Shown here: positions 45,391-55,449 of the stretch, piece by piece
Layout: the number at the start of each line of letters is the position of its first letter
Position numbering within the stretch: the stretch's first letter is position 1
Origin: G020354785 sp964461435
Lineage (GTDB): Bacteria; Bacteroidota; Bacteroidia; Bacteroidales; UBA10428
Length of the DNA stretch: 64,000 nt
Direction: 5' to 3'
Assembly: GCA_964461435.1 (NCBI GenBank)
Contig: CAYWUI010000001.1
Coordinates: 62,001 to 126,000, forward strand
Made by a program: the position numbers and the translations under genes
Notes under the pieces: model-generated
Databases searched by the model: none
Told to the model about the DNA's origin: nothing
What the model saw: only the letters and a program-made list of their open reading frames with translations

Positions 45391-47106
45391 TCAATCATCA
45401 ACTTTAATATCCTTAATATTTACCTGTATAGTTGTGATCCCCCTGAAATGGTTTTCGGTCAATGTATAGGCAATATCGAATCCCAGTCCCTTACTTATTT
45501 TTTCATAATGATGAGCCTGGTTAAATGCTATGGCAGGGAAAACGTTATATGGTTCTTCCTCTTGGATCAGACTTAATTTAAGATGTTCTTCACCTGGACC
45601 TACGACCTTTCCATAACCATTATCAACAACATTCTCCGCGAAGAATATAGGATTTATATTATTGGGGCCGAAGGGTTCAAATTTTTTTAATATATCAAAA
45701 AATCCAGGAGTAATATCTTTTAAATTAAGCTCGGTATCGATTTCGATTTGCGGTATAAGCTGTTCGGGAGTGATAATATCTTTAACAACTTTTTCAAACC
45801 TGTCTCTCAGCTTCGGGATATTCTCTATTCTAAGGGTCAGTCCGGCAGCATACCTGTGGCCTCCAAAACTTTCAAGCAGGTCGGAACATTCGCTTATCGC
45901 CTTATACAGATCAAACCCGATAACAGAGCGTGCAGATCCTGTTGCAAATCCATTCGATTCAGTAAGGATAATAGTAGGCCTGTAAAATGATTCAATTAAC
46001 CTCGATGCAACTATGCCGACAACGCCCTTATGCCAGTTCCTGTTATAGAGCAAAGTTGAATATTTATATTGATTGCCATAGCTTTCTATTTCTTTTAATG
46101 CTTCCTCAGTAATATTTTTGTCGATGTTTCGCCGGGCCTGATTAAAGGAATTTATCTTCTGGCAATGAATAATTGCCTCTTCCTCGTTTTCGGAGATCAG
46201 CAAATCAACAGCCTTTTTACCTGATTCAATTCTTCCTGCAGCATTAATTCGCGGTCCTATTTTGAAAACAATATCATCAACATTAATAGCCTTACCTTCG
46301 AGTCCGGCCACACATACTATAGCACGCAGGCCGATGGAGGGACTCTCATTTAGCTTTTTTAGCCCGAAATGTGATAGTACCCGGTTTTCATCAATAAGGG
46401 GAACAATATCCGAGGCAATGCTTACAGCCAGCAAATCAAGGTACTGTGTAAGTTCATCAAAAGGAATATTATTCTTTATGGAGTAGGCATGTAATAATTT
46501 AAAGCCAACGCCGCATCCTGATAAAAATTTAAAGGGGTATTTACAATCTTTTCTTTCAGGATCCAGCACGGCTATCGCCTTAGGTAAGCTAGACCCCGGA
46601 GTATGGTGATCACAAATAATGAAATCAATACCCCTGTCATTTGCATATTTGATTTTATCTATCGCTTTTATTCCACAATCCAAAGCTATAATAAGTTTGA
46701 TCCTGTTGAGTTCAGCATATTCGATAACTTTGAATGAAATGCCGTAACCTTCTTTATAGCGGTCAGGGATATAATAGTAGAGCTTATCATAATACTTTCT
46801 GAGAAATGAATATACCATTGCTACTGATGTAGTACCGTCAACATCATAGTCTCCATAAATTAATATTTTCTCTCCATTGCTTATTGCCTGCTCTATCCTT
46901 TCCACAGCTTCATGCATATCTTTCATCAGGAAGGGGTCATAAAGATTTTTCATTTCAGGGTAGAAAAATGCATTTGCCTGTTCAAAAGTTCTTATCCCCC
47001 GCTGCACAAGCAATGTTGATAAAACAGAATTTATGTTCAGTTCATTTGCCAGCTTCTTGACATCTGCATCAAATCCATTTTCTTTTATTTTCCACACTTT
47101 TTCCAT
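45391..47106 (-). CDS. recJ: Single-stranded-DNA-specific exonuclease RecJ
   Basis: This 571-residue 5'-3' exonuclease of recombination and mismatch repair has the DHH-superfamily motifs IYGDYDVDGTTSVAM, IALDCGIKAIDK and IICDHHTPG. GIVASRLIESF and FGGHRYAAGL mark the DHHA1 domain. The C-terminal RecJ OB region (about 455-571) is present. It follows lipB after 62 bases on the same strand. Confidence 0.95.
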   Translation of the reverse strand: MEKVWKIKENGFDADVKKLANELNINSVLSTLLVQRGIRTFEQANAFFYPEMKNLYDPFLMKDMHEAVERIEQAISNGEKILIYGDYDVDGTTSVAMVYSFLRKYYDKLYYYIPDRYKEGYGISFKVIEYAELNRIKLIIALDCGIKAIDKIKYANDRGIDFIICDHHTPGSSLPKAIAVLDPERKDCKYPFKFLSGCGVGFKLLHAYSIKNNIPFDELTQYLDLLAVSIASDIVPLIDENRVLSHFGLKKLNESPSIGLRAIVCVAGLEGKAINVDDIVFKIGPRINAAGRIESGKKAVDLLISENEEEAIIHCQKINSFNQARRNIDKNITEEALKEIESYGNQYKYSTLLYNRNWHKGVVGIVASRLIESFYRPTIILTESNGFATGSARSVIGFDLYKAISECSDLLESFGGHRYAAGLTLRIENIPKLRDRFEKVVKDIITPEQLIPQIEIDTELNLKDITPGFFDILKKFEPFGPNNINPIFFAENVVDNGYGKVVGPGEEHLKLSLIQEEEPYNVFPAIAFNQAHHYEKISKGLGFDIAYTLTENHFRGITTIQVNIKDIKVDD

Positions 47107-47168
47107 GAATATCTGTAAAATCTGAAAAGATATATTTTTATGTAAATTTAAAATTAATATTAGAAGTA

Positions 47169-47861
47169 TTAAAAATTACATAAGTGAATTTCAAATTCAT
47201 TGATAATATGTTTTAGAATTTTCTTTTTTACCTCTTCAACAGGCTGCTCTGAGCCAACTTCATTTTTCATTGAAGTTACACCCTTATCAGTATAACCGCA
47301 AGGATTTATATAATTAAAATAATTTAAGTCTGTATTAACATTTAATGCAAATCCATGCATAGTTACGTATTTGCTTATTCTGATGCCAATAGCGCAAATC
47401 TTTCTGGCTTTTTTCCCTTCACCCGGATTCAGCCATACACCTGTTGCACCCCCGACCCTGTTTGAGTAAATTTTGTATTCTTTAAGAGTATTAATTATTG
47501 ATTCCTCGAGTTTGAAAACATATTTTTTTGTACCCAATTTGAACTGTTCGAGATCGAATATCGGATAACCCACTATTTGCCCCGGACCATGGTAAGTTAT
47601 GTCACCACCACGGTTTATCCTGTAATAAGTTGCATTTATTGAATTGAGCATATTGTCATTGATTAACAGGTTGTTTTCTTTCCCGCTTCTGCCGATAGTA
47701 TAGACATGCGGGTGTTCGCAGAAGATGATCCTGTTAATTATTTCTTCACCGCATTTTCCGGCTTTTGCACTGATAACTTTCTGATGCAGTTCCTCCTGAT
47801 AGTCCCAGGCTTTTTTATAGTCAATAAATCCCAAATCTTCAAAAACAGCTTTTACAGGCAT
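47169..47861 (-). CDS. lipB: Lipoyl(octanoyl) transferase
   Basis: This 230-residue enzyme moves octanoyl from acyl carrier protein to lipoyl domains. Motifs are CEHPHVYTIGRSGKENNLL, RGGDITYHGPGQIVGYPI, the active lysine in KICAIGIRIS and the cysteine in FNYINPCG. lipA lies 16 bases upstream, so the two steps of lipoate assembly are made together. Confidence 0.95.
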   Translation of the reverse strand: MPVKAVFEDLGFIDYKKAWDYQEELHQKVISAKAGKCGEEIINRIIFCEHPHVYTIGRSGKENNLLINDNMLNSINATYYRINRGGDITYHGPGQIVGYPIFDLEQFKLGTKKYVFKLEESIINTLKEYKIYSNRVGGATGVWLNPGEGKKARKICAIGIRISKYVTMHGFALNVNTDLNYFNYINPCGYTDKGVTSMKNEVGSEQPVEEVKKKILKHIINEFEIHLCNF

Positions 47862-47877
47862 TTGTTAATTTTAAAGA

Positions 47878-48744
47878 TTAAGTAATATAAACGTGCCTTT
47901 CTGCATGGTAAGATGACCTTACTTGCGGACCGCTTTCAATATGTGCAAATCCTTTTATTAATCCTTTTTCTTTATACATTTTAAATGTTTCAGGATTTAT
48001 ATATTTGTCAACTTTGATATGTTTTTCGGACGGCTGAAGGTACTGACCTATTGTAAATACTTTAACTCCAATATTAAGAAGGTCATCCATAGTTTCCAGC
48101 ACTTCATCTTCAGTTTCACCCAGGCCTGCCATGATGCCCGACTTGGCAATAATGCCTGATGCCGCGACATATTTTAGCAGCTCAAGACTATGGTCATATG
48201 TAGATACACATCTTATGAGGGGCGAAAGTCTTCTCACAGTTTCAAGGTTGTGTGATATTACTTCAGGTCTTTCATTAATAATAAGATCCATGGCTTCAGT
48301 GCCTCTTCTGAAATCAGGTATAAGAGCTTCCATGGTTACACAGGGATTAATATTTTTTATTGTTTTTATTGTCCTGGCCCAGAATTCAGCACCACCGTCA
48401 GATAAATCATCTCTTGCCACTGATGTTATTACACAATGTTTTAATCCGAGGGTCTTTATTGTCTCTCCAAGCCGGCGGGGTTCATCCCTGTCCGGTTCTT
48501 CAGGTTTCATGGTGTATACCTGGCAGAACCTGCAGTTCCTCGTACACCTGTTGCCAAGAATCATGAACGTAGCTATACCGGCACTCCAGCATTCCCCTTT
48601 ATTCGGACAGTTACCGCTGACGCATATTGTATTTAGCCTTTTATTAACTGTCAGGTTCTTTACCATGGAGTAATTCAGGCCATGTGGCATTTGTACCTTC
48701 ATCCAGCGAGGGAGCCTCCTATTTTTACCACCTGATTTTTCCAT
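47878..48744 (-). CDS. lipA: Lipoyl synthase
   Basis: This 288-residue radical SAM enzyme inserts two sulfurs into the octanoyl chain. The auxiliary cluster cysteines lie in CVSGNCPNKGECW, the radical SAM motif is CTRNCRFC, and the serine ligand is in the C-terminal RSSYHAE. It heads the lipA-lipB-recJ unit. A TAACTTTG box lies 22 bases before the ATG. Confidence 0.97.
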   Translation of the reverse strand: MEKSGGKNRRLPRWMKVQMPHGLNYSMVKNLTVNKRLNTICVSGNCPNKGECWSAGIATFMILGNRCTRNCRFCQVYTMKPEEPDRDEPRRLGETIKTLGLKHCVITSVARDDLSDGGAEFWARTIKTIKNINPCVTMEALIPDFRRGTEAMDLIINERPEVISHNLETVRRLSPLIRCVSTYDHSLELLKYVAASGIIAKSGIMAGLGETEDEVLETMDDLLNIGVKVFTIGQYLQPSEKHIKVDKYINPETFKMYKEKGLIKGFAHIESGPQVRSSYHAERHVYIT

Positions 48745-48765
48745 TTTACTGGTTTATTTATTTTG

Positions 48766-48773
48766 CAAAGTTA
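48766..48773 (-). promoter_or_regulatory. -7 box of the lipA unit
   Basis: TAACTTTG on the minus strand is an exact TAnnTTTG match. A TTG lies 24 bases upstream, slightly longer than usual. Confidence 0.5.
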
Positions 48774-48791
48774 GTATATAATTAAAAAATT

Positions 48792-48824
48792 TTTGGGCAA
48801 CTTACATATGTTAAATTATATTTG
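48792..48824 (+). promoter_or_regulatory. Promoter of lysS
   Basis: TTTG at 48792-48795 and TATATTTG at 48817-48824 are separated by 21 bases, a textbook Bacteroidota sigma-ABfr promoter. The start would be near 48830, giving a leader of about 20 bases. Confidence 0.7.
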
Positions 48825-48848
48825 CACAGATTTTAAAAAGCTTTATAA

Positions 48849-50576
48849 ATGAGTCAATTGGAATTAAGTGAACAGGAACAAATTAGAAGAAAGGCACTTG
48901 AGGAATTAAGGAAAACCGGCATTGAACCCTATCCTGCAGGAGAATACGTTACTAATGTTGTTACATCTGAAATAAAGGAAAATTATAAGCCTGACAAGAA
49001 CAACTTTCAGGATATATCTATTGCAGGAAGGATCATGAGCAGGAGAATAATGGGGAATGCCTCTTTTGCCGAGATACAGGACGAAAAGGGGCGTATACAG
49101 ATCTATTTGCGGCGTGATGATTTGTGCCCGGGAGAAGACAAAACGTTTTATAATACGGTTTTTAAGAAACTGCTTGATATTGGAGATTTTATCGGGATCA
49201 GGGGTTTTGTTTTTATAACACAGATGGGAGAGATAACCATCCATGTCAGGGAGCTTACTGTTTTGAGCAAATCTCTGAGACCCTTACCAATTGTAAAGGA
49301 GAAGGACGGTAAGGTTTATGATGAGGTTAAGGATCCTGAATTCAGATATCGTCAGCGTTATGTTGATCTGGTAATAAATCCCCGCGTAAAACAAATTTTT
49401 ATAAAGCGTACAAGGATAATTGACACGCTTCGGGAATTGTTCAATTCAAGAGGGTACCTTGAAGTTGAAACCCCGATATTACAAGCTATTCCAGGGGGAG
49501 CTGCGGCCAAACCTTTTATAACTCATCATAATGCACTGGATATACCTTTGTATTTAAGGATTGCTAATGAACTTTATCTCAAGAGACTGATAGTAGGGGG
49601 ATATAATGGCGTTTATGAATTTTCAAAAGATTTCAGGAATGAAGGTATGGATAGGTTGCATAATCCTGAATTTACGGTGATGGAAATTTATGTTGCATAT
49701 AAAGACTATTTGTGGATGATGGATTTCACTGAAGAGATGATTGAGAAAGTGGCCCTTGCTATTAACGGAGCGACAAAATTAAAATATGGTGATATAGTTA
49801 TTGACTTTAAACGGCCTTTTGTCCGCAAGTCAATGCTGGCAACAATTAAGGAATATGCCGGTGTTGACATATCGGGGATGGAAGAGCAGGAGCTGCGCAG
49901 GGTATGTGATGAACTGGGTATTGAAACAGACCAGTCTATGGGTAAAGGGAAGCTGATTGGCCGGATCTTTGATGAAAAATGTGAGCCCTATCTTGTTCAG
50001 CCCACATTTATTATGGACTACCCTGTTGAGATGTCTCCGCTTTGCAAGAAGCACCGCAGCAATCCCGGGCTTGCTGAAAGGTTTGAACTTATAGTCAATG
50101 GCAAAGAATTGTGCAATGCCTATTCAGAATTAAATGATCCTATAGACCAGAGAGAACGTTTTCAGGAGCAGCTTAAGCTTTCTGAAAAGGGTGATGATGA
50201 GGCTATGTATATTGATGCAGATTTCCTCAGGGCACTGGAATACGGGATGCCCCCCACTTCAGGAATGGGACTGGGCATAGACCGCCTGGCCATGCTTATT
50301 ACCAGCCAGCCGGGCATACAGGATGTATTGTTCTTTCCCCAGATGAGATCTGAAAGAGCTATAAGAGCAGATGCTAAAGAGAAATATCTTGAAATAGGTA
50401 TTGCCGAGGAATGGTATCATGTGCTGGTGGAACTGGGCTACAATACGGTTGAGAAAATCAGGAATGTTGAAAAGCCCGGCAAGTTGCACCAGGAACTTTG
50501 CGGATATAATAAGAAAAATAAGCTGGGACTTACTAATCCGGCTATTGATGAAGTGGCCCAATGGATTAAGAGCTGA
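48849..50576 (+). CDS. lysS: Lysyl-tRNA synthetase, class II
   Basis: This 575-residue enzyme has an N-terminal OB-fold anticodon domain (about 55-170, IAGRIMSRRIMGNASFAEI). The class II catalytic core contains RYRQRYVDLVINP (motif 1 region), FSKDFRNEGMDRLHNPEFT (motif 2) and GMGLGIDRLAMLIT (motif 3). A C-terminal extension of about 75 residues after motif 3 and the FFPQMR segment is longer than in E. coli LysS. It charges tRNA-Lys. Confidence 0.97.
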   Translation: MSQLELSEQEQIRRKALEELRKTGIEPYPAGEYVTNVVTSEIKENYKPDKNNFQDISIAGRIMSRRIMGNASFAEIQDEKGRIQIYLRRDDLCPGEDKTFYNTVFKKLLDIGDFIGIRGFVFITQMGEITIHVRELTVLSKSLRPLPIVKEKDGKVYDEVKDPEFRYRQRYVDLVINPRVKQIFIKRTRIIDTLRELFNSRGYLEVETPILQAIPGGAAAKPFITHHNALDIPLYLRIANELYLKRLIVGGYNGVYEFSKDFRNEGMDRLHNPEFTVMEIYVAYKDYLWMMDFTEEMIEKVALAINGATKLKYGDIVIDFKRPFVRKSMLATIKEYAGVDISGMEEQELRRVCDELGIETDQSMGKGKLIGRIFDEKCEPYLVQPTFIMDYPVEMSPLCKKHRSNPGLAERFELIVNGKELCNAYSELNDPIDQRERFQEQLKLSEKGDDEAMYIDADFLRALEYGMPPTSGMGLGIDRLAMLITSQPGIQDVLFFPQMRSERAIRADAKEKYLEIGIAEEWYHVLVELGYNTVEKIRNVEKPGKLHQELCGYNKKNKLGLTNPAIDEVAQWIKS

Positions 50577-50686
50577 TGCTGTCTCCTTTTTTAAAAGACA
50601 TAGCGCTCCTTGGCGCATGTTTAACTTACGCAAATATTTTATCGAAATAACTTTGGGCCGAATAAGTATAAATTTGATAACAAATA

Positions 50687-50716
50687 AGCAGGGGACTTAT
50701 CTCTCCTGCTTTTTTA
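50687..50716 (+). terminator. Rho-independent terminator after lysS
   Basis: AGCAGGGGA (50687-50695), a six-base loop and TCTCCTGCT (50702-50710) form a nine-pair stem with one G-U pair, followed by a run of T. It lies 110 bases past the lysS stop. An orphan -7 box TAACTTTG at 50648-50655 lies between them. Confidence 0.75.
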
Positions 50717-50863
50717 TTATAATTTTTCAACAATTCCTGTTTACCTATTAAACAGATTATCTTTTATAAACGAATGATTTCCAAATATTAAATAAATTTA
50801 TTAACACTACAAGCATTCGTTTCATTGTTAATAAAGAAATTCCCTGACATTTCAACTTTTCTA

Positions 50864-50871
50864 TATATTTG
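50864..50871 (+). promoter_or_regulatory. -7 box of the parE-parC unit
   Basis: TATATTTG matches TAnnTTTG exactly, only 6 bases before the ATG at 50878. Transcripts starting about 7 bases on would be leaderless for that ATG or have a leader near 10 bases for the ATG at 50890. Confidence 0.5.
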
Positions 50872-50877
50872 CGGCAA

Positions 50878-52731
50878 ATGAGTTTGATTATGAATGCAGC
50901 AGCATATTCGGAAGAGACTATTCGCACTCTTGACTGGAGAGAACATATACGCAAGCGCCCGGGAATGTATATCGGTAAACTGGGAGACGGCTCTTCACAG
51001 GATGATGGCATATATGTACTTATCAAGGAAGTTCTCGATAACTCCGTTGATGAATATATGATGGGTTTCGGAAAAGTAATAGATATTGTCATAAACGAGA
51101 ATATTGTAAAAATAAGAGACTACGGCCGTGGCATACCTCTTGGCAAAGTAAAGGATGTAGCCTCAAAAATGAATACAGGGGCAAAGTATGATTCAAAAGT
51201 ATTTAAGAAATCTGTCGGATTGAATGGTGTGGGCATAAAAGCAGTAAATGCACTTTCCTCAAAATTTGTCATTAAGTCATTTCGTGAGGGTGTTGTCAAA
51301 GCTGTAGGTTTTGAAGAGGGTAACCTCGCCAGTGACAGCAAGGAGCATTCAACAGAATCAAAAAATGGAACCCTTATTTCATTTGTGCCCGATATCAAGA
51401 TATTTGGTAAGTTCAGGTTTATTGACGACTATGTCGAATTAATGATTAGGAACTACGTGTACCTGAATAGCGGACTTACAATCAAGCTTAACGGAGTACC
51501 TTTCTATTCCAAAAACGGACTGCTTGATCTGGTGAATGAAAACATAGACTCCGAGATTTTGTATCCCCTGATACATCTTAAGGATAGCGATATTGAAATT
51601 GCGATAACCCATGGCAACCATTACGGGGAGACATATTTTACTTTCGTAAACGGACAGAACACCATTCAGGGGGGGACGCATCTTCACGCCTTCAGAGAAG
51701 CTCTTGTAAAGACAATACGTGATTTTTACAAGAAAGATTTTGATCCTTCAGATATAAGGGCCTCAATTATTGCAGCCTTAAGCATAAAGGTCGAGGAGCC
51801 GGTTTTTGAGTCACAGACCAAAACAAAACTGGGCTCCAGGGATATGGGTCCGGATGGGCCTTCTGTACGCAACTTCATAGGAGATTTCGTCAGGACAAAG
51901 CTTGATAATTATCTCCATAAGAATCCTGAGACTACCGATATGCTCCTGAAAAAAATCGTTGAGTCCGAGAAAGAGCGTAAGGCTATATCCAGCATTAAGA
52001 AGATTGCCCGCGAAAGGGCCAGGAAGGCAAATGTCCATAACAGAAAGCTGAGGGACTGTAAGATACATTATAACTCCAACGATGAGAGGCGACTTGAGAC
52101 AACAATATTTATTACCGAGGGCGACTCGGCGAGCGGCTCTATCACAAAGTCGCGGGATGTAAACACGCAAGCTGTGTTCAGCCTTAAAGGGAAGCCTTTG
52201 AATACCTACGGGCTTACAAAAAAAATTGTGTATGAAAATGAAGAATTTAACCTTTTGCAGGCAGCCCTTGACATTGAAGATGACCTCGAGAACCTCAGGT
52301 ATCATAATGTTGTAATATCTACAGATGCCGATGTTGATGGTATGCATATACGGCTTCTATTGATAACCTTTTTTATACAATTTTTCCCCGACCTTGTCAG
52401 GAAAGGTCATCTGTATATTCTTCAGACTCCCCTGTTCAGGGTCAGAAATAAAAAGGAGACTATTTATTGCTATTCACAGGAAGAAAAAGACGTAGCAGTG
52501 GAAAAGCTGGGAGCAAATCCTGAAATTACTAGATTTAAAGGTCTGGGAGAGATATCTCCTGATGAGTTCAAGCACTTCATAGGCAAGGATATAAGGCTGG
52601 AACCCGTCAGATTAAAGAAGGACGATACAGTTTCCGAGATTCTGCCTTTTTTTATGGGTAAAAACACACCGGAACGCCAGGAATTTATTATTGAAAATCT
52701 GCGCATCGAGGAAGATCTTGTTGAATTATGA
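50878..52731 (+). CDS. parE: DNA topoisomerase IV subunit B
   Basis: This 617-residue GHKL ATPase subunit starts at the ATG at 50878; an ATG four codons on (50890) is also possible. Seen motifs are IRKRPGMYIGKLGD, EVLDNSVDEYMMG (ATP/Mg), RDYGRGIP, and the TOPRIM residues ITEGDSASGS and STDADVDGMHIRLL. The C-terminal PERQEFIIENLRIEED is typical. Length and the pairing with the following A-subunit gene indicate topoisomerase IV rather than gyrase. It decatenates daughter chromosomes. Confidence 0.93.
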   Translation: MSLIMNAAAYSEETIRTLDWREHIRKRPGMYIGKLGDGSSQDDGIYVLIKEVLDNSVDEYMMGFGKVIDIVINENIVKIRDYGRGIPLGKVKDVASKMNTGAKYDSKVFKKSVGLNGVGIKAVNALSSKFVIKSFREGVVKAVGFEEGNLASDSKEHSTESKNGTLISFVPDIKIFGKFRFIDDYVELMIRNYVYLNSGLTIKLNGVPFYSKNGLLDLVNENIDSEILYPLIHLKDSDIEIAITHGNHYGETYFTFVNGQNTIQGGTHLHAFREALVKTIRDFYKKDFDPSDIRASIIAALSIKVEEPVFESQTKTKLGSRDMGPDGPSVRNFIGDFVRTKLDNYLHKNPETTDMLLKKIVESEKERKAISSIKKIARERARKANVHNRKLRDCKIHYNSNDERRLETTIFITEGDSASGSITKSRDVNTQAVFSLKGKPLNTYGLTKKIVYENEEFNLLQAALDIEDDLENLRYHNVVISTDADVDGMHIRLLLITFFIQFFPDLVRKGHLYILQTPLFRVRNKKETIYCYSQEEKDVAVEKLGANPEITRFKGLGEISPDEFKHFIGKDIRLEPVRLKKDDTVSEILPFFMGKNTPERQEFIIENLRIEEDLVEL

Positions 52732-52769
52732 TTATTTTAGATTGACAGCTTCAAAGGATAAACTTTATT

Positions 52770-55415
52770 ATGAACGAGGAGAATCACGAAAATAATAAGG
52801 AACAGAGAAATCTGGAAGATGAGATATTAGAGCTTCAGGACAACTCAGGAGATCATATTGCCGGTTATACAAATGTTATACGTTTGTCAGGACTATACGA
52901 GAACTGGTTTCTTGACTATGCTTCTTATGTGATTCTTGAACGTGCAGTACCTCATATTGATGACGGACTGAAACCCGTTCAGCGCAGGATACTCCATTCA
53001 ATGAAAAGACTCGACGATGGCAGATACAATAAAGTTGCCAATATTATAGGGCATACAATGCAGTTCCATCCCCACGGCGATGCATCCATAGGTGAGGCCC
53101 TGGTACAGCTCGGACAGAAAGAACTGTTAATAGATACACAGGGGAACTGGGGAAATGTTCTCACAGGTGATGGGGCGGCAGCGGCACGTTATATTGAGGC
53201 CCGGCTGTCGAAATTTGCCCTTGATGTTGTGTTTAACCCGAAAACAACGAAGTGGAAAGCCTCATATGACGGAAGAAATAAGGAACCAATTACACTGCCT
53301 GTAAAATTTCCGTTGCTCCTTGCCCAGGGCGTTGAAGGGATAGCTGTCGGACTGGCATCCAAAATATTGCCCCATAATTTTAATGAACTAATTGAGGCTT
53401 GCATTGCGCATCTTCAGGGGAAAAAGTTTGAGCTGTATCCTGACTTTCCAACAGGCGGACTGGTAGATGTTTCAAGATATAATGACGGATTAAGGGGAGG
53501 GCAGGTAAAAATTAGAGCCAGGATAAAGAAAACCGATAAAAAAGCATTGCTGATAACCGAAATACCCTATGGCAGGACTACTTCAACATTAATAGAATCG
53601 ATAATCAAGGCTAATGAGAAAGGAAAAATAAAAGTTAAAAAGATCGATGATAACACTGCCGAAAATGTTGAAATATCCATAAGCCTCGCCCCGGGCATAT
53701 CTCCCGATAAAACTATTGATGCTCTCTATGCTTTTACGGACTGTGAAGTACCTGTATCACCAAATTCCTGTATTATCAAAGATGATAAACCCGTGTTTAT
53801 GGGTGTTTCGGAAATATTGAAAATTTCCACGCAGAGAACAGTCGGGCTGCTTAAAAGTGAATTAAATATAAGGCTTGAAGAGCTTAATGACTCGTGGCAT
53901 ATCTCGAGCCTTGAAAAAATATTCATTGAGAATGAACTTTACGAGGATATTAAATCATGTAAAACCGAAGAGGAAATACTGGAAACTATTGATAAGGGAC
54001 TCGAACCTTTTAAGAAGAAGCTTTTAAAAGAAGTTACAAGGGATGATTTGATAAGGTTGTCAAACATACCTATCAGGAGGATATCGAAATACAGCTCTGT
54101 TAAGGCAGATGAATATATCAGGCAGATTGAATCCGACATCGAAGAGGTGAAGAATCATCTCGATAATATAATACCGTTTACAATAAACTACTACAGGCAG
54201 ATAAAGAAAAAACACGGGCTTGGCAAAGAGAGAAAAACAGAAATTAAAAATTTCGATACCATTATAGCTACTAAAGTTGTAGTGGCAAACCAGAAACTTT
54301 ATGCAAACAGGCAGGAAGGATTTATAGGAACATCGCTCAGAAAAGATGAGTTTATATCTGATTGTTCCGATATTGATGATATCCTCGTAATTCGCATGGA
54401 TGGAAAATACCAGATAACAAAGGTTTCTGAGAAGACCTTTGTAGGAAAGGATATTTTATATGCCGGGGTATTTAAAAAGAATGATACAAGGACAATTTAT
54501 AATACAATATACAGGGATGGTAAAAATGGCAAAGTAATGTTGAAACGCTGTGCCATAACAGGATTAATAAGAGACAACGAGTACGATCTTACCAGGGGAA
54601 CAGAAGGTTCTAAAATATTGTACCTTAGTGCCAATCCCAATGGTGAGGCGGAAACTATTAGAATACATTTAAAGCCCAGGCCCAGGGTAAGGAACCTGTT
54701 GCTCGAGTATGATTTTGGGGAGCTTACAATTAAAGGAAGAAGTTCTATGGGCAACATACTCACCAGGTATGCAGTAAGCAAAATTGTACTTAAAGAAAAG
54801 GGCCTTTCAACACTTGGAGGAAGGAAGGTCTGGTTTGATGCGGATGTAAACCGCCTGAACGCCGACGGAAGAGGCAGCCTGCTGGGAGAATTTAAGGGAG
54901 ATGATAAACTGATGGTTATTACAAGGTCAGGTAAATTCAGATTGTCATCCTTTGATCTATCCAACCATTTTGAGGATGACCTGCTTATAATTGAGAAATA
55001 TAATCCCGACAAGATATTTTCGGCAGTATATTTTGATGCCACACATAATTATTACTATGTAAAAAGGTTTACTATAGAACCTGGAGAAAAGCCTGTAAGC
55101 TTCATAGGAGAGAATCCCGAGTCGAAGCTGATACGGATCACTGAGGTAGAGTACCCGAGGTTTGAGTTGAAGTTCGGAGGTGACCACAGCCACAGGAATA
55201 GTGAGATAATAGAGGTGGCAAAATTTATCGGTGTCAAGAGTTATAAAGCCAAAGGGAAGAGACTATCAAATTATGAGGTTGCTGTTGTTCAAGAGCTGGA
55301 ACCCATAATGACCATAGCTGAAAAGGAGGAAGAAAAGATAAAGGAAGAGGAGGAAATTATAAATAATAATGAAGAAAAAGGATTTAACGGGCAGCAGATG
55401 ACACTGGATTTATAA
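52770..55415 (+). CDS. parC: DNA topoisomerase IV subunit A
   Basis: This 881-residue breakage-reunion subunit has VQRRILHSM, the catalytic tyrosine in AARYIEARLS, and the quinolone-region HPHGDASIGEALV. GVEGIAVGLASKILPHN follows. The C-terminal half has the beta-pinwheel blades, and the tail is an acidic, glutamate-rich stretch (about 850-870) ending in QQMTLDL. It lies 38 bases after parE, so the two subunits are made together. Confidence 0.93.
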   Translation: MNEENHENNKEQRNLEDEILELQDNSGDHIAGYTNVIRLSGLYENWFLDYASYVILERAVPHIDDGLKPVQRRILHSMKRLDDGRYNKVANIIGHTMQFHPHGDASIGEALVQLGQKELLIDTQGNWGNVLTGDGAAAARYIEARLSKFALDVVFNPKTTKWKASYDGRNKEPITLPVKFPLLLAQGVEGIAVGLASKILPHNFNELIEACIAHLQGKKFELYPDFPTGGLVDVSRYNDGLRGGQVKIRARIKKTDKKALLITEIPYGRTTSTLIESIIKANEKGKIKVKKIDDNTAENVEISISLAPGISPDKTIDALYAFTDCEVPVSPNSCIIKDDKPVFMGVSEILKISTQRTVGLLKSELNIRLEELNDSWHISSLEKIFIENELYEDIKSCKTEEEILETIDKGLEPFKKKLLKEVTRDDLIRLSNIPIRRISKYSSVKADEYIRQIESDIEEVKNHLDNIIPFTINYYRQIKKKHGLGKERKTEIKNFDTIIATKVVVANQKLYANRQEGFIGTSLRKDEFISDCSDIDDILVIRMDGKYQITKVSEKTFVGKDILYAGVFKKNDTRTIYNTIYRDGKNGKVMLKRCAITGLIRDNEYDLTRGTEGSKILYLSANPNGEAETIRIHLKPRPRVRNLLLEYDFGELTIKGRSSMGNILTRYAVSKIVLKEKGLSTLGGRKVWFDADVNRLNADGRGSLLGEFKGDDKLMVITRSGKFRLSSFDLSNHFEDDLLIIEKYNPDKIFSAVYFDATHNYYYVKRFTIEPGEKPVSFIGENPESKLIRITEVEYPRFELKFGGDHSHRNSEIIEVAKFIGVKSYKAKGKRLSNYEVAVVQELEPIMTIAEKEEEKIKEEEEIINNNEEKGFNGQQMTLDL

Positions 55416-55449
55416 AATTTTTCTATTTTAGAACCTGCAAGTTCAAAAA

